Position numbers and translations under genes: made by a program
NCBI GenBank assembly: GCA_028874915.1
Contig: JAPPHA010000034.1
Coordinates: 1-64,000, forward strand
Length of the DNA: 64,000 nucleotides
Source of the DNA: Paracoccaceae bacterium
GTDB taxonomy: Bacteria; Pseudomonadota; Alphaproteobacteria; Rhodobacterales; Rhodobacteraceae
Direction of reading: 5' to 3'
Notes under the pieces: model-generated
The model's database searches: none
What the model saw: the letters and a program-made list of their open reading frames with translations, nothing else
What the model was told of the DNA's origin: nothing
Shown: one piece after another, positions 24,266 to 32,691 of the stretch
How the letters are laid out: every line of letters starts with the position of its first letter
How positions within the stretch are numbered: the first letter of the stretch is position 1

Positions 24266-26166
24266 GCCTGCGTCTCCGTCCCGTCACCGTTGACCGCAAG
24301 CAGTTCGATCGGTCCTCCATAGGGTTCACCGAACGAAACGATAACCGAACACCGCTCGCCTGCCACGACATCAAGAGAGAGAATGCCCGACCCGATTTCT
24401 CCCCTGTCTGCCTCGACAACTCGGAGACTCTCCGCAACGTTGATTCCTGTCGCCTGTACGGTGATATCGATTCGCCCATCCGCCGTTGGCGTGAAATGCA
24501 GTTCGCGCGAAAGCGCCGTTCCGTCGCCGCCGCCTTTCCCGATTCGGTTCCTGACGTCCCGCAGGACAATCGACTTGCGCGTCCCTCCGGTGCCCCGTCC
24601 TCCGGTGCCCGTTCCGGTTCCTTTTCCCGCACCGCTGCCGTTGTCTCCTCCGGTTCCGGTTCCTGTCCGGCTGTTGCCTCCCTCCTGACCGCCCGAGGGA
24701 GTACGAACTCGGGGCTGACGGGTCTTCCTCCTGTGGGATCGATAGATGTATTTCTCGGGATCGCCCTCGGCCGTCGCATCCGACTCCGCATCCGTTCTTC
24801 CAAGCTCGGCAAAATACCGGCCCAGTTCGTCCAGGACCACCGCGCCTTCGTGCCTGACACTTGTGGAACCGCGGATCGTCTCGCGGATTTCCCTTCCCAG
24901 CTTTCTCATTGCCGCAGTCGCCCTGGAGCGCCGGTCCGAGTCCGGGATACGTTCCGCCGAGAACCCGTCATGCGCCGGATTCTCCAACTGCTTCAGCAGC
25001 ACCCCGGCATCCTTGTCCTCCGGCTCGACCAATGCCACAAAATCTCGCGAACCCGGGAACCGTGCCAGCGGTTGCCCGAAATGCCGGAGATTGTCTGTAA
25101 TCAGCATTCCATTGCGGACGAATCCGATCCGACGCGGCATTCCCTCCGCGACCAGAATGCGGACACGGATTCGGCCCAGACGGGACGGAAGAGTGAGGAT
25201 TTCCTCCTCGGCGATCTCGGAAACGAGGCAGCGGTAGAGCTGCCCCGCGAACTCGAGATCGGCAAGGTGACCGATGTTCTCGGCGGCTTTCCTGATGTCG
25301 TCCCGAACCAGCAAATGTTCCAGCGTGTTCCCGTTGATAGTGATCCTACGGTTGTCAACATCGAAGGCCATCTGCTGCCGGTGAACTGCACAGAAGAAGT
25401 TGGAGACCAGCGAATACGTCATCCGCTCGGCCCAGTCCCTCGATTCCCGGAAGCCCATGCAGAAGATCGAAGTCCCGACTTCGGTGCGCCTCATCCATTC
25501 GGGCACCAGCTTGCGGCTGGTCACCGCACCGAACCGACCGGGATTGCCCCAGTAACCGGTGGCGCGGCAGGGCACGTTGTCAGCACCGGTATGGGAGACA
25601 AGCTTGACTTTGCCCTGGGCGGCAAACGCCCCGTTTCCGGTTTCAGGATCCTCATATACGGATGAGTAGAAGACGGTCTGCAGGTCCGAAACCGCAAAGG
25701 ATGCGTTTTTGCCGATGCCGAAAGATCCACCGGCATCCGCATCGGACTTGACTGTGACCCCTGAGGCCTTGACCAGCGAATGAAACGGTGTGCCGTGAAC
25801 ATCAGGTGGACCTGTCAGCCCCGTTGTATTGCTGTCAGCAATCTCCAGCACCGGAATCGGAGCCGTGCCAATGACATCGGCGGCGTTGTCAAAAAAAGCG
25901 GTTTCCCGGTCTTCCGAAGCTTCCGCCCTGCACGCCTCAATCGCTCCTTTCAGCTTTGAATACGATGGAAACTCGTCATGCCCGAGTTTCCGGACATCAA
26001 AGGTAATCCGTACCGGCAGTTCCTTGGCCGCATCGCGGCTGTTCTGCCCGGCTTCCCTCGCGCAACTGGCGTAGGGAGTGTCGCGGAAAGTCTCTATTCC
26101 CGCGTCGCCTAGCCCTTCCTTCTCCCCGGCCACGTTGGGAAGGAACTTCAGTACCGGATCCGTCAT
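24262..26166 (-). CDS. GHKL-type (MORC/MutL-like) ATPase, defence operon first gene
   Basis: A 634-residue protein with a Bergerat-fold ATPase at the N-terminus. The N-box is REAGQNSRDAA (E38, N42, D45), the second box is LEIADSNTTGL (D111, N113, G116) and the lid is GGSFGIGKNASFAVS (about 147-160). The middle region (200-470) looks like the transducer part of such ATPases. Residues about 490-531 are a glycine- and threonine-rich linker, followed by a roughly 100-residue beta-rich C-terminal domain. GHKL ATPases of this type are known in restriction-associated operons and are thought to clamp or load on DNA. It is the first gene of a three-gene overlapping operon next to the EcoRII-type set. 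Confidence 0.8.
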   Translation of the reverse strand: MTDPVLKFLPNVAGEKEGLGDAGIETFRDTPYASCAREAGQNSRDAAKELPVRITFDVRKLGHDEFPSYSKLKGAIEACRAEASEDRETAFFDNAADVIGTAPIPVLEIADSNTTGLTGPPDVHGTPFHSLVKASGVTVKSDADAGGSFGIGKNASFAVSDLQTVFYSSVYEDPETGNGAFAAQGKVKLVSHTGADNVPCRATGYWGNPGRFGAVTSRKLVPEWMRRTEVGTSIFCMGFRESRDWAERMTYSLVSNFFCAVHRQQMAFDVDNRRITINGNTLEHLLVRDDIRKAAENIGHLADLEFAGQLYRCLVSEIAEEEILTLPSRLGRIRVRILVAEGMPRRIGFVRNGMLITDNLRHFGQPLARFPGSRDFVALVEPEDKDAGVLLKQLENPAHDGFSAERIPDSDRRSRATAAMRKLGREIRETIRGSTSVRHEGAVVLDELGRYFAELGRTDAESDATAEGDPEKYIYRSHRRKTRQPRVRTPSGGQEGGNSRTGTGTGGDNGSGAGKGTGTGTGGRGTGGTRKSIVLRDVRNRIGKGGGDGTALSRELHFTPTADGRIDITVQATGINVAESLRVVEADRGEIGSGILSLDVVAGERCSVIVSFGEPYGGPIELLAVNGDGTETQA

Positions 26167-26757
26167 ATTTCTCTCTTGGCACGAATTGCCACTGGGCCCG
26201 TTACCCGGCCGTGCCGATCAAATCAACCGTCTACGGTCACAGAGTTCGTGCATAAACTGTAGAACTGATTCAGCTCTCGATCCCGGGACCGGGTGGTACC
26301 CGTCGCGGGGATACCAATCTTGTTTCCAGCGTGATTCCATCGTTTTCGCCGCAACCCATCAGTCACTGGGCCAAATCGTCTCCCCAACTCCCCGAATTCA
26401 CGCAGAGGTCATAAAATGGCCCCGTTTGCGACTATGCCCGCCGCCGCCCAGAGTCAGCATCCGGACCTTCTTCATTCGGCTCACCCGGTTGTGGCGACTC
26501 ATTACAAAAAGGGGCGAATTGTATTGAAAGGTAACATTCTGCTTGAAGGAGCAATCAAATCCGGTACGACCAAACCGTTCCGGAAGCAGTTGACTCTCTT
26601 CCGGAAGGCGTCCGATGATCCCGTATCGCCAAACCACCGTGGATGACCTGTGCCGGGTCGCCCGCGAAAGCGGGAATCTATCTATCCACGGTGATTGTTT
26701 GGCGACCGGCCCGGCAACCCTGCCGTGCTGCTCTCATGAACGATTTGGAGTACAATC
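26167..26757. other. intergenic stretch with palindromic repeat
   Basis: No protein-like frame was found. It should contain the promoter of the ATPase operon (leftward) and of the small lipoprotein (rightward). Positions 26627-26704 form a palindromic element described separately. Confidence 0.45.
26627..26704. repeat. nested palindromic (REP/MITE-like) element
   Basis: The outer arms are CGCCAAACCACCGTGGAT (26627-26644) and ATCCACGGTGATTGTTTGGC plus G (26684-26704). They are reverse complements apart from a 3-nt insertion and neighbouring change. Inside is the hairpin CCCGCGAAAGCGGG (26661-26674), a form common in bacterial REP-like repeats. The total length is about 78 bp. Only one copy was seen in this window. 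Confidence 0.5.
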
Positions 26758-27156
26758 ATGAAGAAGATTGCGGCAGCGACAGCTTGCGTGGGCTTGGCCC
26801 TCTCGGCGTGCGCACAGTCACCCGACAGCATATCAAGCGCCTATATTTCGCCCCTTCAATATCAAGCGCACACCTGCGACCAACTCCAACAAGAACTCGC
26901 CAGGATCAATGCGCGTGTCGCTGAGCTTGCTGGTCATCAGAAAAATGAAGCGACAAAGGATGCAGTCGCGTTGGGAGCGGGGTTGTTTCTTTTCTGGCCA
27001 GCGTTGTTCTTCATGATCGGCGGCGACAGGGCAGAAGAATTTGCGCGTTTGAAAGGCGAGATCGAGGCCGTTGAGCAAAGCGCAATCCAGAAGGATTGTA
27101 CCACAGTGTCAACACAAATTGCACGGCAACGCGAGGCGGCGAAAAAACGGCAGTAA
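26758..27156 (+). CDS. small predicted lipoprotein
   Basis: A 132-residue protein with a lipoprotein signal (MKKIAAATACVGLALSAC, lipobox LSAC with Cys18). It then has a short coiled region (LQQELARINARVAELAGHQ), one membrane-like segment (DAVALGAGLFLFWPALFFMI, about residues 70-90) and a second helical coil (EEFARLKGEIEAVEQSA). This layout recurs in small proteobacterial envelope lipoproteins of unknown role. It stands alone, and a strong hairpin follows the stop. Confidence 0.75.
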   Translation: MKKIAAATACVGLALSACAQSPDSISSAYISPLQYQAHTCDQLQQELARINARVAELAGHQKNEATKDAVALGAGLFLFWPALFFMIGGDRAEEFARLKGEIEAVEQSAIQKDCTTVSTQIARQREAAKKRQ

Positions 27157-27159
27157 GCA

Positions 27160-27192
27160 ATGCGCCCGGCCTTTGCGAAAGGCCGGGCGCAT
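27160..27192 (+). terminator. strong hairpin after lipoprotein gene
   Basis: A perfect 15-bp stem (ATGCGCCCGGCCTTT / AAAGGCCGGGCGCAT) with a GCG loop begins 4 nt after the lipoprotein stop. It lacks a long T-tract but is stable enough to end transcription, and it can work in both directions. Confidence 0.65.
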
Positions 27193-28426
27193 CAATTCAT
27201 GACGAGAAAGGAACAAGTTATGCAGCAGAACAGAGCAAAAGGGAAAAAGTAGGACAGCGCCGAAACTTACATGTCCAGCAGCACCCGGTTGGCCGCATGA
27301 TCGAAGTATGGATGACCTTGAACGGATCCGGGCATGGGGAAATGCACGCCAAGCTAAACCTTGTCAGAGCTTGAAAAGACGATTCGAAAGGACGTGAAAC
27401 GCTTCAACAGACGGAAAACCACGAAGGAATGCGAACGCGGGTTCGTGGTCCTTTGCATAACGGACGGCATTGAGTTCCGCCCGGCCGCTCTGTTGAACTA
27501 TGGCGCTGATCGCCGTGAGTGGGTGCCCGAAATGGATTGGGTTCCGGAGCGCGTCGCCGTAAACCTGTCAATGACTGTCGTTCTTGCCGTACGGTAGAAG
27601 GTCATGAGTCTTGAAGTCGGCAACGTGTAGAACTCCGAATTACTGTCCTGAGGTCTGGTACTGGACGGCAAGGCGCGGTCACTCGCTTTCATCAGCCGGA
27701 AGTTCAATGGTAACTTCATGTTTGTGGACATGGACTGACCGCCTTTCGATCTCCGCGATCTCCCACTTCAATTTCGCCCGTTTGCGGGAATCCCGCGATT
27801 GAGCGGGTGCAAGCCCCCACCCCAAGCACACCCAAATTGGCTTGAACTTCACAGCCATGGTGCGGAGATGAACATTATCCCGTGCATGGCCCCGACCCCA
27901 GTAAGGACTGCGATCCATTCGTGCGTCCTGTCGCTCATGACCGTACTCCCGTGTCCAGTCCATTGTCGGCCTCCCCGCGGGGCCTGGAATCTTGCTGGTA
28001 AAGGCCGCACTGTTCAATGCCACCCGACACGAGAGACGGCATTGTTGTCGCATTCAGTCACTTCCGTATGCTTCGCAATGACTGATCCGCGGCGGTTCTC
28101 GACGAGACTCCTTTAATTCACTTGGGAAGCCCCAATAGTTTGCTCGCACGCTGCTGTGCCACTGACTCTCCGACCTCAAACTGTCGGCTTTTCCGTGCCT
28201 TCCATGTTGTCTAACGCACCCTCACGCCGGCGAGCGTGCGATCGCAAAAGAGTCTACTGCGAATCGACTGAGCAGGCCCGCTTCATGAAAGGACTGATGG
28301 GGTGATGCATGAAACGTGCGCTTTCGGAATCCATCGCTCCATTGGGCGCATTGGCGGTCCTTGCGCCCCAACGTGCCGTCACAGTCGGAGGCAAGGACGT
28401 CTCATGCTCCTGCATTGCGCCACGTT
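27193..28426. other. gene-poor stretch with only weak candidates
   Basis: About 1.2 kb without a recognisable gene. Two short frames look slightly protein-like: 27361-27597 plus and 27679-28053 minus (ending ERRSVHVHKHEVTIELPADE). Neither has a family signature or a good ribosome site. The stretch may hold decayed accessory genes next to the defence block. Confidence 0.4.
27361..27597 (+). CDS. possible small protein of unknown function
   Basis: A 78-residue frame opening with TTG at 27361. It has a basic start (LEKTIRKDVKRFNRRKTTKE) and then a more ordinary stretch (RGFVVLCITDGIEFRPAALL). No ribosome site, domain or neighbour supports it, so it may be a relic or chance frame. Confidence 0.2.
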   Translation: MSELEKTIRKDVKRFNRRKTTKECERGFVVLCITDGIEFRPAALLNYGADRREWVPEMDWVPERVAVNLSMTVVLAVR

Positions 28427-28729
28427 TCAGTCTTTCGAACGGAAGATGATCCGCCCGCGCTGGTTCAGCAGAAGCAATTCGCCTGATGCAGGATGAAAGT
28501 ATGCTTCGACACGTTTGCCTTCGGGTGTCGTACCGTAGACTTCCCAGCAACCGCCGTCGACCTTCATGCGCCGGACCCGCCAGCCATCGGCCTCAAGCAT
28601 CTCGGTCAGCGAGGCTTCCGGCAACCATTGGCCCTGCGCGACAGGCTCACATTGATACATGCCGGTCGCCATCGCCAATTGTGGAAAGGCGATTGCCACC
28701 CCGACTGCAAACACTCCTTTCATGAGCAT
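28427..28729 (-). CDS. periplasmic PepSY-domain protein
   Basis: A 100-residue exported protein with a signal peptide (GVFAVGVAIAFPQLAMA) and a PepSY-like domain: LTEMLEADGWRVRRMKVDGG, CWEVYGTTPEGKRVEAYFHP and a GELLL motif. Proteins of this type often pair with membrane ferric-reductase-like haem proteins. The gene begins 12 nt after the end of the MsrQ-like gene, so both are probably one operon. The specific role is unknown. Confidence 0.8.
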   Translation of the reverse strand: MLMKGVFAVGVAIAFPQLAMATGMYQCEPVAQGQWLPEASLTEMLEADGWRVRRMKVDGGCWEVYGTTPEGKRVEAYFHPASGELLLLNQRGRIIFRSKD

Positions 28730-28741
28730 GCTCCCATGGTT

Positions 28742-29353
28742 TCAAAACGCTTTCCGGCGGCGGAAGAACAAATGCCAGATACGATAGGTCTCGAGTGCGA
28801 ACAGCGGGAGGAAGTGCGCCAGTGCCGCGGCCTGGTTGTTGTGAACAAAGATCCAGTGCAGCAGCACGAGGACGGCAGCGGCATAGATGAAACGCTGGAG
28901 CGCCTTCCAGCGCCAACCCAGCCTGCGAACGGAAAGGTCGTTGGAGGTCAGGGCAAGCGGAAGCAAAAACAGGATGGCAAACCAACCGGTCCAGATCCCC
29001 AGGGCAAAAAACTCTCCCAGGACCGCCTCCACGCTTGCCATGTCGACGAGATAGAAGACCGTATGGAGTGCCGCATAGGCAAAGGCACCAAGTCCCAGAT
29101 AACGCCGCCGGTTAATCAACCAGCGAAGCGCGTTCGATCCCGGAAACATCAGGCGCAGCGGCGACAGGGCCATCGCGGCGATCATGAGCCGCGCGGAGGT
29201 CTCTCCCGTCGGATGCAGCAGAAACTCCGCCACAGGCTCCCCATCCGGTCCGGGCGACTGTGCGGCCAGCTGCCAGAAGATGGGTAGGGCGGGGACCGAA
29301 AGCAGACCCCAGAAAAAGAGCTTCGAGTTGAAAAACCGCATCCCTGTTGCCAC
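28742..29353 (-). CDS. MsrQ/YedZ-like haem-binding membrane protein
   Basis: A 203-residue protein with about six membrane helices and the ferric-reductase-like transmembrane domain. Histidines that could bind haem are visible in LHPTGETSARLMI, YAALHTVFYLV and VLLHWIFVHNN. MsrQ donates electrons to the periplasmic methionine sulfoxide reductase MsrP. No msrP is present here; instead a PepSY protein follows, which suggests a variant electron-transfer pair. The start could be ATG at 29353 or at 29341. Confidence 0.8.
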   Translation of the reverse strand: MATGMRFFNSKLFFWGLLSVPALPIFWQLAAQSPGPDGEPVAEFLLHPTGETSARLMIAAMALSPLRLMFPGSNALRWLINRRRYLGLGAFAYAALHTVFYLVDMASVEAVLGEFFALGIWTGWFAILFLLPLALTSNDLSVRRLGWRWKALQRFIYAAAVLVLLHWIFVHNNQAAALAHFLPLFALETYRIWHLFFRRRKAF

Positions 29354-29540
29354 TCATTGCCGAACGTACCCGTTGTACGCTCCGCCGCGTCCATTCCGTC
29401 GGTCCGGGAATCTGGTATCGGATGGCGGCAGGACCTGGATCAGGTTCCGACTGTTGCCAGGGCCGCCGGTGGAATGATCGGATACTGCCGACCACAGGCT
29501 GCCTGTCCGGCCGACCCGGTGGCAGCGTCGGAGGGGGTCT

Positions 29541-30083
29541 TCACCTCTGGATAAGCGGATAGGAACGTTTAACGATCAGGGCGGCAAAGGAGGCCACGAT
29601 CGCCTTGATCACATCACCGGGGATGAAAACGGCGGAGCCGACAACGGTCTTGCCGAGATCGGCATTCGCGACAAAGGCCAGCCACGGGATGCCGATGGCG
29701 TAGACCACGACGATTCCTCCGACAACGTTGCTGAGCAGAAGAGTCCAGAAACCGAGGCGCTTCCAGAATCTTTCAACCATCCATCCGACGACGAATGCGG
29801 CCGGAATCCACGAAAGGATGAAGCCGCCCGTTGGCCCGAGGATCACCCCGATTCCCCCGCGCCAGCCGGTGAGGATGGGCATTCCCACCGCCACCAGCAC
29901 CACGAAAAGCGCCAGCGACAGGCCGCCCCTTCTGGCCCCGAGGATCGATCCGGCCAACATGACCCCGATGTTCTGCACGATGATGGGTGCGGGAACGACG
30001 GGCACCTGGACCGGCGGAAATACGGCGCAGGCCGCCGTCAAGGCTGCGAAAAGCGCAACAAACGTCATGTCCCGTGTTGTCAT
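29541..30083 (-). CDS. bioY: biotin transporter substrate-binding subunit BioY
   Basis: A 180-residue S-component of the energy-coupling factor family, from the ATG at 30083. It has about six hydrophobic helices and the BioY patterns QVPVVPAPIIVQNIGVMLAG, GPTGGFILSW and GSAVFIPGDVIKAIVAS. It binds biotin in the inner membrane and works with the T-subunit and ATPase encoded upstream in the same direction. A gap of about 410 bp separates it from bioN, which is longer than usual for these operons. Confidence 0.92.
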   Translation of the reverse strand: MTTRDMTFVALFAALTAACAVFPPVQVPVVPAPIIVQNIGVMLAGSILGARRGGLSLALFVVLVAVGMPILTGWRGGIGVILGPTGGFILSWIPAAFVVGWMVERFWKRLGFWTLLLSNVVGGIVVVYAIGIPWLAFVANADLGKTVVGSAVFIPGDVIKAIVASFAALIVKRSYPLIQR

Positions 30084-30493
30084 CTGGGCCTCTCCATTTC
30101 CCGGGCCGAACCGGCCTGTGTTCTCAGTGCATGGACAATACGCAAGACAGGAGATCAAGGCCAATTGTCGCCGGAACTCCAGAGAGCAACAGGGGAGAGT
30201 GCCGGGCCATGAACGCCCCGGACGACGTTTTCATATGCGACGGGTCGAGGCACCGGAATGGACGGGATCGAACCGGACGAGCGGCCGTTCCCGCAGGCTT
30301 ATACCGGGCCCGGTGCACGTCCACATCGGAATCCAACGCGAAGGGTTCTTTCTCCCGTCCGAAGGCTTCCGCGGCTATCCCGCTTCCGATTCTCCGAAGC
30401 GGCAACATATGGCAGCCTTGAAAGTGGAATCGGCGCTCCCGGTTCATGGCGAAACACCGACGGCCCTGAACCCGAGGGGAAAACCCCCGGCCG
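30084..30493. other. gap inside the biotin transport genes
   Basis: About 410 bp between bioN and bioY. The frames across it are not protein-like and carry no family signature. It may be a relic or may hold a separate promoter for bioY. Confidence 0.4.
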
Positions 30494-31150
30494 TCAACGA
30501 GTTCCATCCGGAACCTGACGAACGGACCAACGTTTCCATATCGGCACGACAGCTTCTGCATCGTAGCCGCGAGCTTCGAGGGCGTCCGAAAGGTCGTCCG
30601 CCATTTTCAGCGTCTTGATCAACAGCGGGATGAGAAGGGCTATGGCGTTCCGATCGAGTCCGCGCGCGCGCTGGGCTTCGAGAATCTCCCGAGCCTCGAC
30701 CATCAGGAGCGGAACGAAACGGATGGCCATCGACAGCATCATGGCAACCTTCGAGGGATTGATCCCGACATGCCTTAACGGTCCGGCCACCCGTTCCAGG
30801 ACATCGATCATGTCCGAAAGTTTCGTCGTCAGAGTCACCAGTATGGCCAGAAGGAGAAGCACCAGGATCCTGAGAACCGTCTCAATGCCGAGGGCCCAGT
30901 CGGTGAAGACGACGTGAAAGATGAAGATCGGAACGAGAAAGACCAGGGCCGGTCGCAGCTGATGGAGGGTGTCCCGCCAGGGCAGGCCCGCAATTCGGAA
31001 CAGGACAACAACGCCCAGCAGTTCTGCCCCATGCACGGCGATTCCGGAAACCATGAAGAGCGCGAGGCTCGCGGCGAAGAGAAGCAGAAGCTTCCCTCCG
31101 GCCGGGATCCGGTGAATCGGGGAGTCTCCGGATACATAGAGAGAGAACAT
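30494..31150 (-). CDS. bioN: energy-coupling factor transmembrane subunit BioN
   Basis: A 218-residue T-component from the ATG at 31150. It has several membrane helices (LLLLFAASLALFMVSGIAV, LVFLVPIFIFHVVF, ILVLLLLAILVTLTT) and the two ATPase-coupling motifs of this family, seen near EAQRARGLDRNAI and DALEARGYDAEAVV (the A-R-G cores). It links BioM ATP hydrolysis to BioY. It lies 142 nt after bioM on the same strand. Confidence 0.9.
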   Translation of the reverse strand: MFSLYVSGDSPIHRIPAGGKLLLLFAASLALFMVSGIAVHGAELLGVVVLFRIAGLPWRDTLHQLRPALVFLVPIFIFHVVFTDWALGIETVLRILVLLLLAILVTLTTKLSDMIDVLERVAGPLRHVGINPSKVAMMLSMAIRFVPLLMVEAREILEAQRARGLDRNAIALLIPLLIKTLKMADDLSDALEARGYDAEAVVPIWKRWSVRQVPDGTR

Positions 31151-31292
31151 CAGATCACCCCATACGTATCGATCAGGCACGCCGCCCGGACGGGCCGGCC
31201 GTGGCCGTCACGGCGCGCCGGCAAGGAACGGCAGGACTGCCTCCGTTCCACCGAATCACCCGGCCTGGGGGCCACCGGCAACAACCCCTGCA

Positions 31293-31967
31293 TCATTCCA
31301 TCGAATGCAGGTATTCGCCGACGACGTCTTGGGGCGACCCGTCGGCCCGTACGGCACCGTTGTGGAACATGATGACCCTGTCGAAACTGCGAAGGTGGTC
31401 GAGTTCATGGGTCACCAGGACGACGGGTTGGTCGATTTCGCGGATGATCTTCTGGATGAGTTTCCGGTTGCGGAGGTCGAGAAGAGTCATCGGTTCGTCG
31501 AGAACAACGATACGGGGTTCCATCACCAGAACCGCTGAAATCGCCAGCATCTGCTTTTCGCCACCGGACAGAAGGTGCGTTGCATGTTCGCGCAGATGTT
31601 CCAACCGGTATCGCTCCAGAACCGCATCGACCCGCCGTGAGATTTCGTCCTTGGGCAACTTCAGGTTCTTGAGCCCGAAGGCGATGTCCTCCTCCACCAC
31701 CGGAAAGACGATCTGGTTGTCGGGGTTCTGGAACACGAAACCCACACGGCGACGCACAGCCTTCACATCGGTCCGGGTATCGATTCCGTCCACAGTCACC
31801 CGCCCCTCGTCCGGGATCAGCAGCCCGTTGAGGAGGCGCGCAAATGTGCTCTTGCCCGAACCATTGGCACCGATGATTCCGACCCGGTTTTCGGCGATCG
31901 TCAGGTCGATCCTGTCGAGAACGGTCCGCTCACCGAAGCGATGGCTGACAGAGGAGATTTCGATCAT
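31293..31967 (-). CDS. bioM: energy-coupling factor ATPase BioM
   Basis: A 224-residue ABC ATPase from the ATG at 31967. Walker A is GANGSGKST (about residue 34), the Q-loop VFQNPDNQIVFP, signature LLSGGEKQMLAIS, Walker B IVVLDEPMTLLD and the switch LVTHELDHL. The Q-loop NPDNQ sequence is typical of energy-coupling factor ATPases. The order bioM-bioN-bioY on one strand gives a complete biotin importer. Confidence 0.92.
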   Translation of the reverse strand: MIEISSVSHRFGERTVLDRIDLTIAENRVGIIGANGSGKSTFARLLNGLLIPDEGRVTVDGIDTRTDVKAVRRRVGFVFQNPDNQIVFPVVEEDIAFGLKNLKLPKDEISRRVDAVLERYRLEHLREHATHLLSGGEKQMLAISAVLVMEPRIVVLDEPMTLLDLRNRKLIQKIIREIDQPVVLVTHELDHLRSFDRVIMFHNGAVRADGSPQDVVGEYLHSME

Positions 31968-32691
31968 GGCCTGTGTCCGTTGCCCTGCCTCTCCTGATCG
32001 GTCCTCCGGGCGGATGCCAACGAATGGGAATTCGGGTTTTCCGGGTTCCGGACGTTCCACATTTCCGGAACTGGAGCCCCCGGAATGCCTTGCACGAATC
32101 CTCGATCAAGGCGGTCCGGCGCCGACAGTCACATCCCCGAGACTGCACGGTCCGGTCGAGACCCGCCCACGGAAACGCAGTCGTCCGTGGACGGTCGAAG
32201 CCCGAATTGCAAGGGCTCGCGGTTCCGGGCGCTCGTCCGAACGGACACCCCGTGCCTCGGACAAAGAGTCCTCCGGGCGCCGCCTGGCCACCGCATTGAC
32301 GGTCCAGTTCCCTGCGGCCATTCTCGAATCGTCCATCGGAATTCCCGGGTCCGGATTCGCGGCAACCGCGACCGGCGATCGCCAGGGAGCCCGGTCGCGA
32401 GAGACACGGTCGGAGGGCTGGCATTGGCGTCGGATTCGACATGGCTATCGGTGGAATCCCGGGAACCGGGATGGCCGGCGTCTGCCCCTGAGCCGGATCT
32501 GCGATCTCCGGGCCGAATCGTGGAGAAAGGAATCTGGATTGGCGATCCAGCGGCGGGCCCCGGAGCCGGAGGGCGTCGACACCAGGCAATGACCGACAAC
32601 GCGCGTTCACGGGTCAGATCGATCCCGCCGGACGTCGACGGAGGAATTCACCGGCCTGCGACCGTTCGGAGACCGGGGCGTCTCTGACCTG
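31968..32691. other. intergenic stretch, no gene seen
   Basis: About 0.7 kb between divergent bioM and the alpha/beta hydrolase gene. Several open frames exist on both strands because of high GC, but none looks like a protein. Promoters for both neighbours should lie here. Confidence 0.4.

Noticed and set aside
27679-28053. A minus-strand frame ending in a fairly normal charged peptide.
   Set aside because: No start region, ribosome site or family match supports it, and its first half is not protein-like. Kept only as a mention in the gene-poor stretch.
29421-29450. On the minus strand, a stretch containing GAACCTGATCCAGG that looks like the 3' part of a thiamine pyrophosphate riboswitch between bioY and the MsrQ-like gene.
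   Set aside because: The conserved CTGAGA box and the rest of the 3' consensus are missing, and the downstream gene has no thiamine link. A covariance-model search would settle it.
30124-30561. A minus-strand frame filling the bioN-bioY gap.
   Set aside because: Composition and order of residues do not look like a real protein, and it overlaps bioN.
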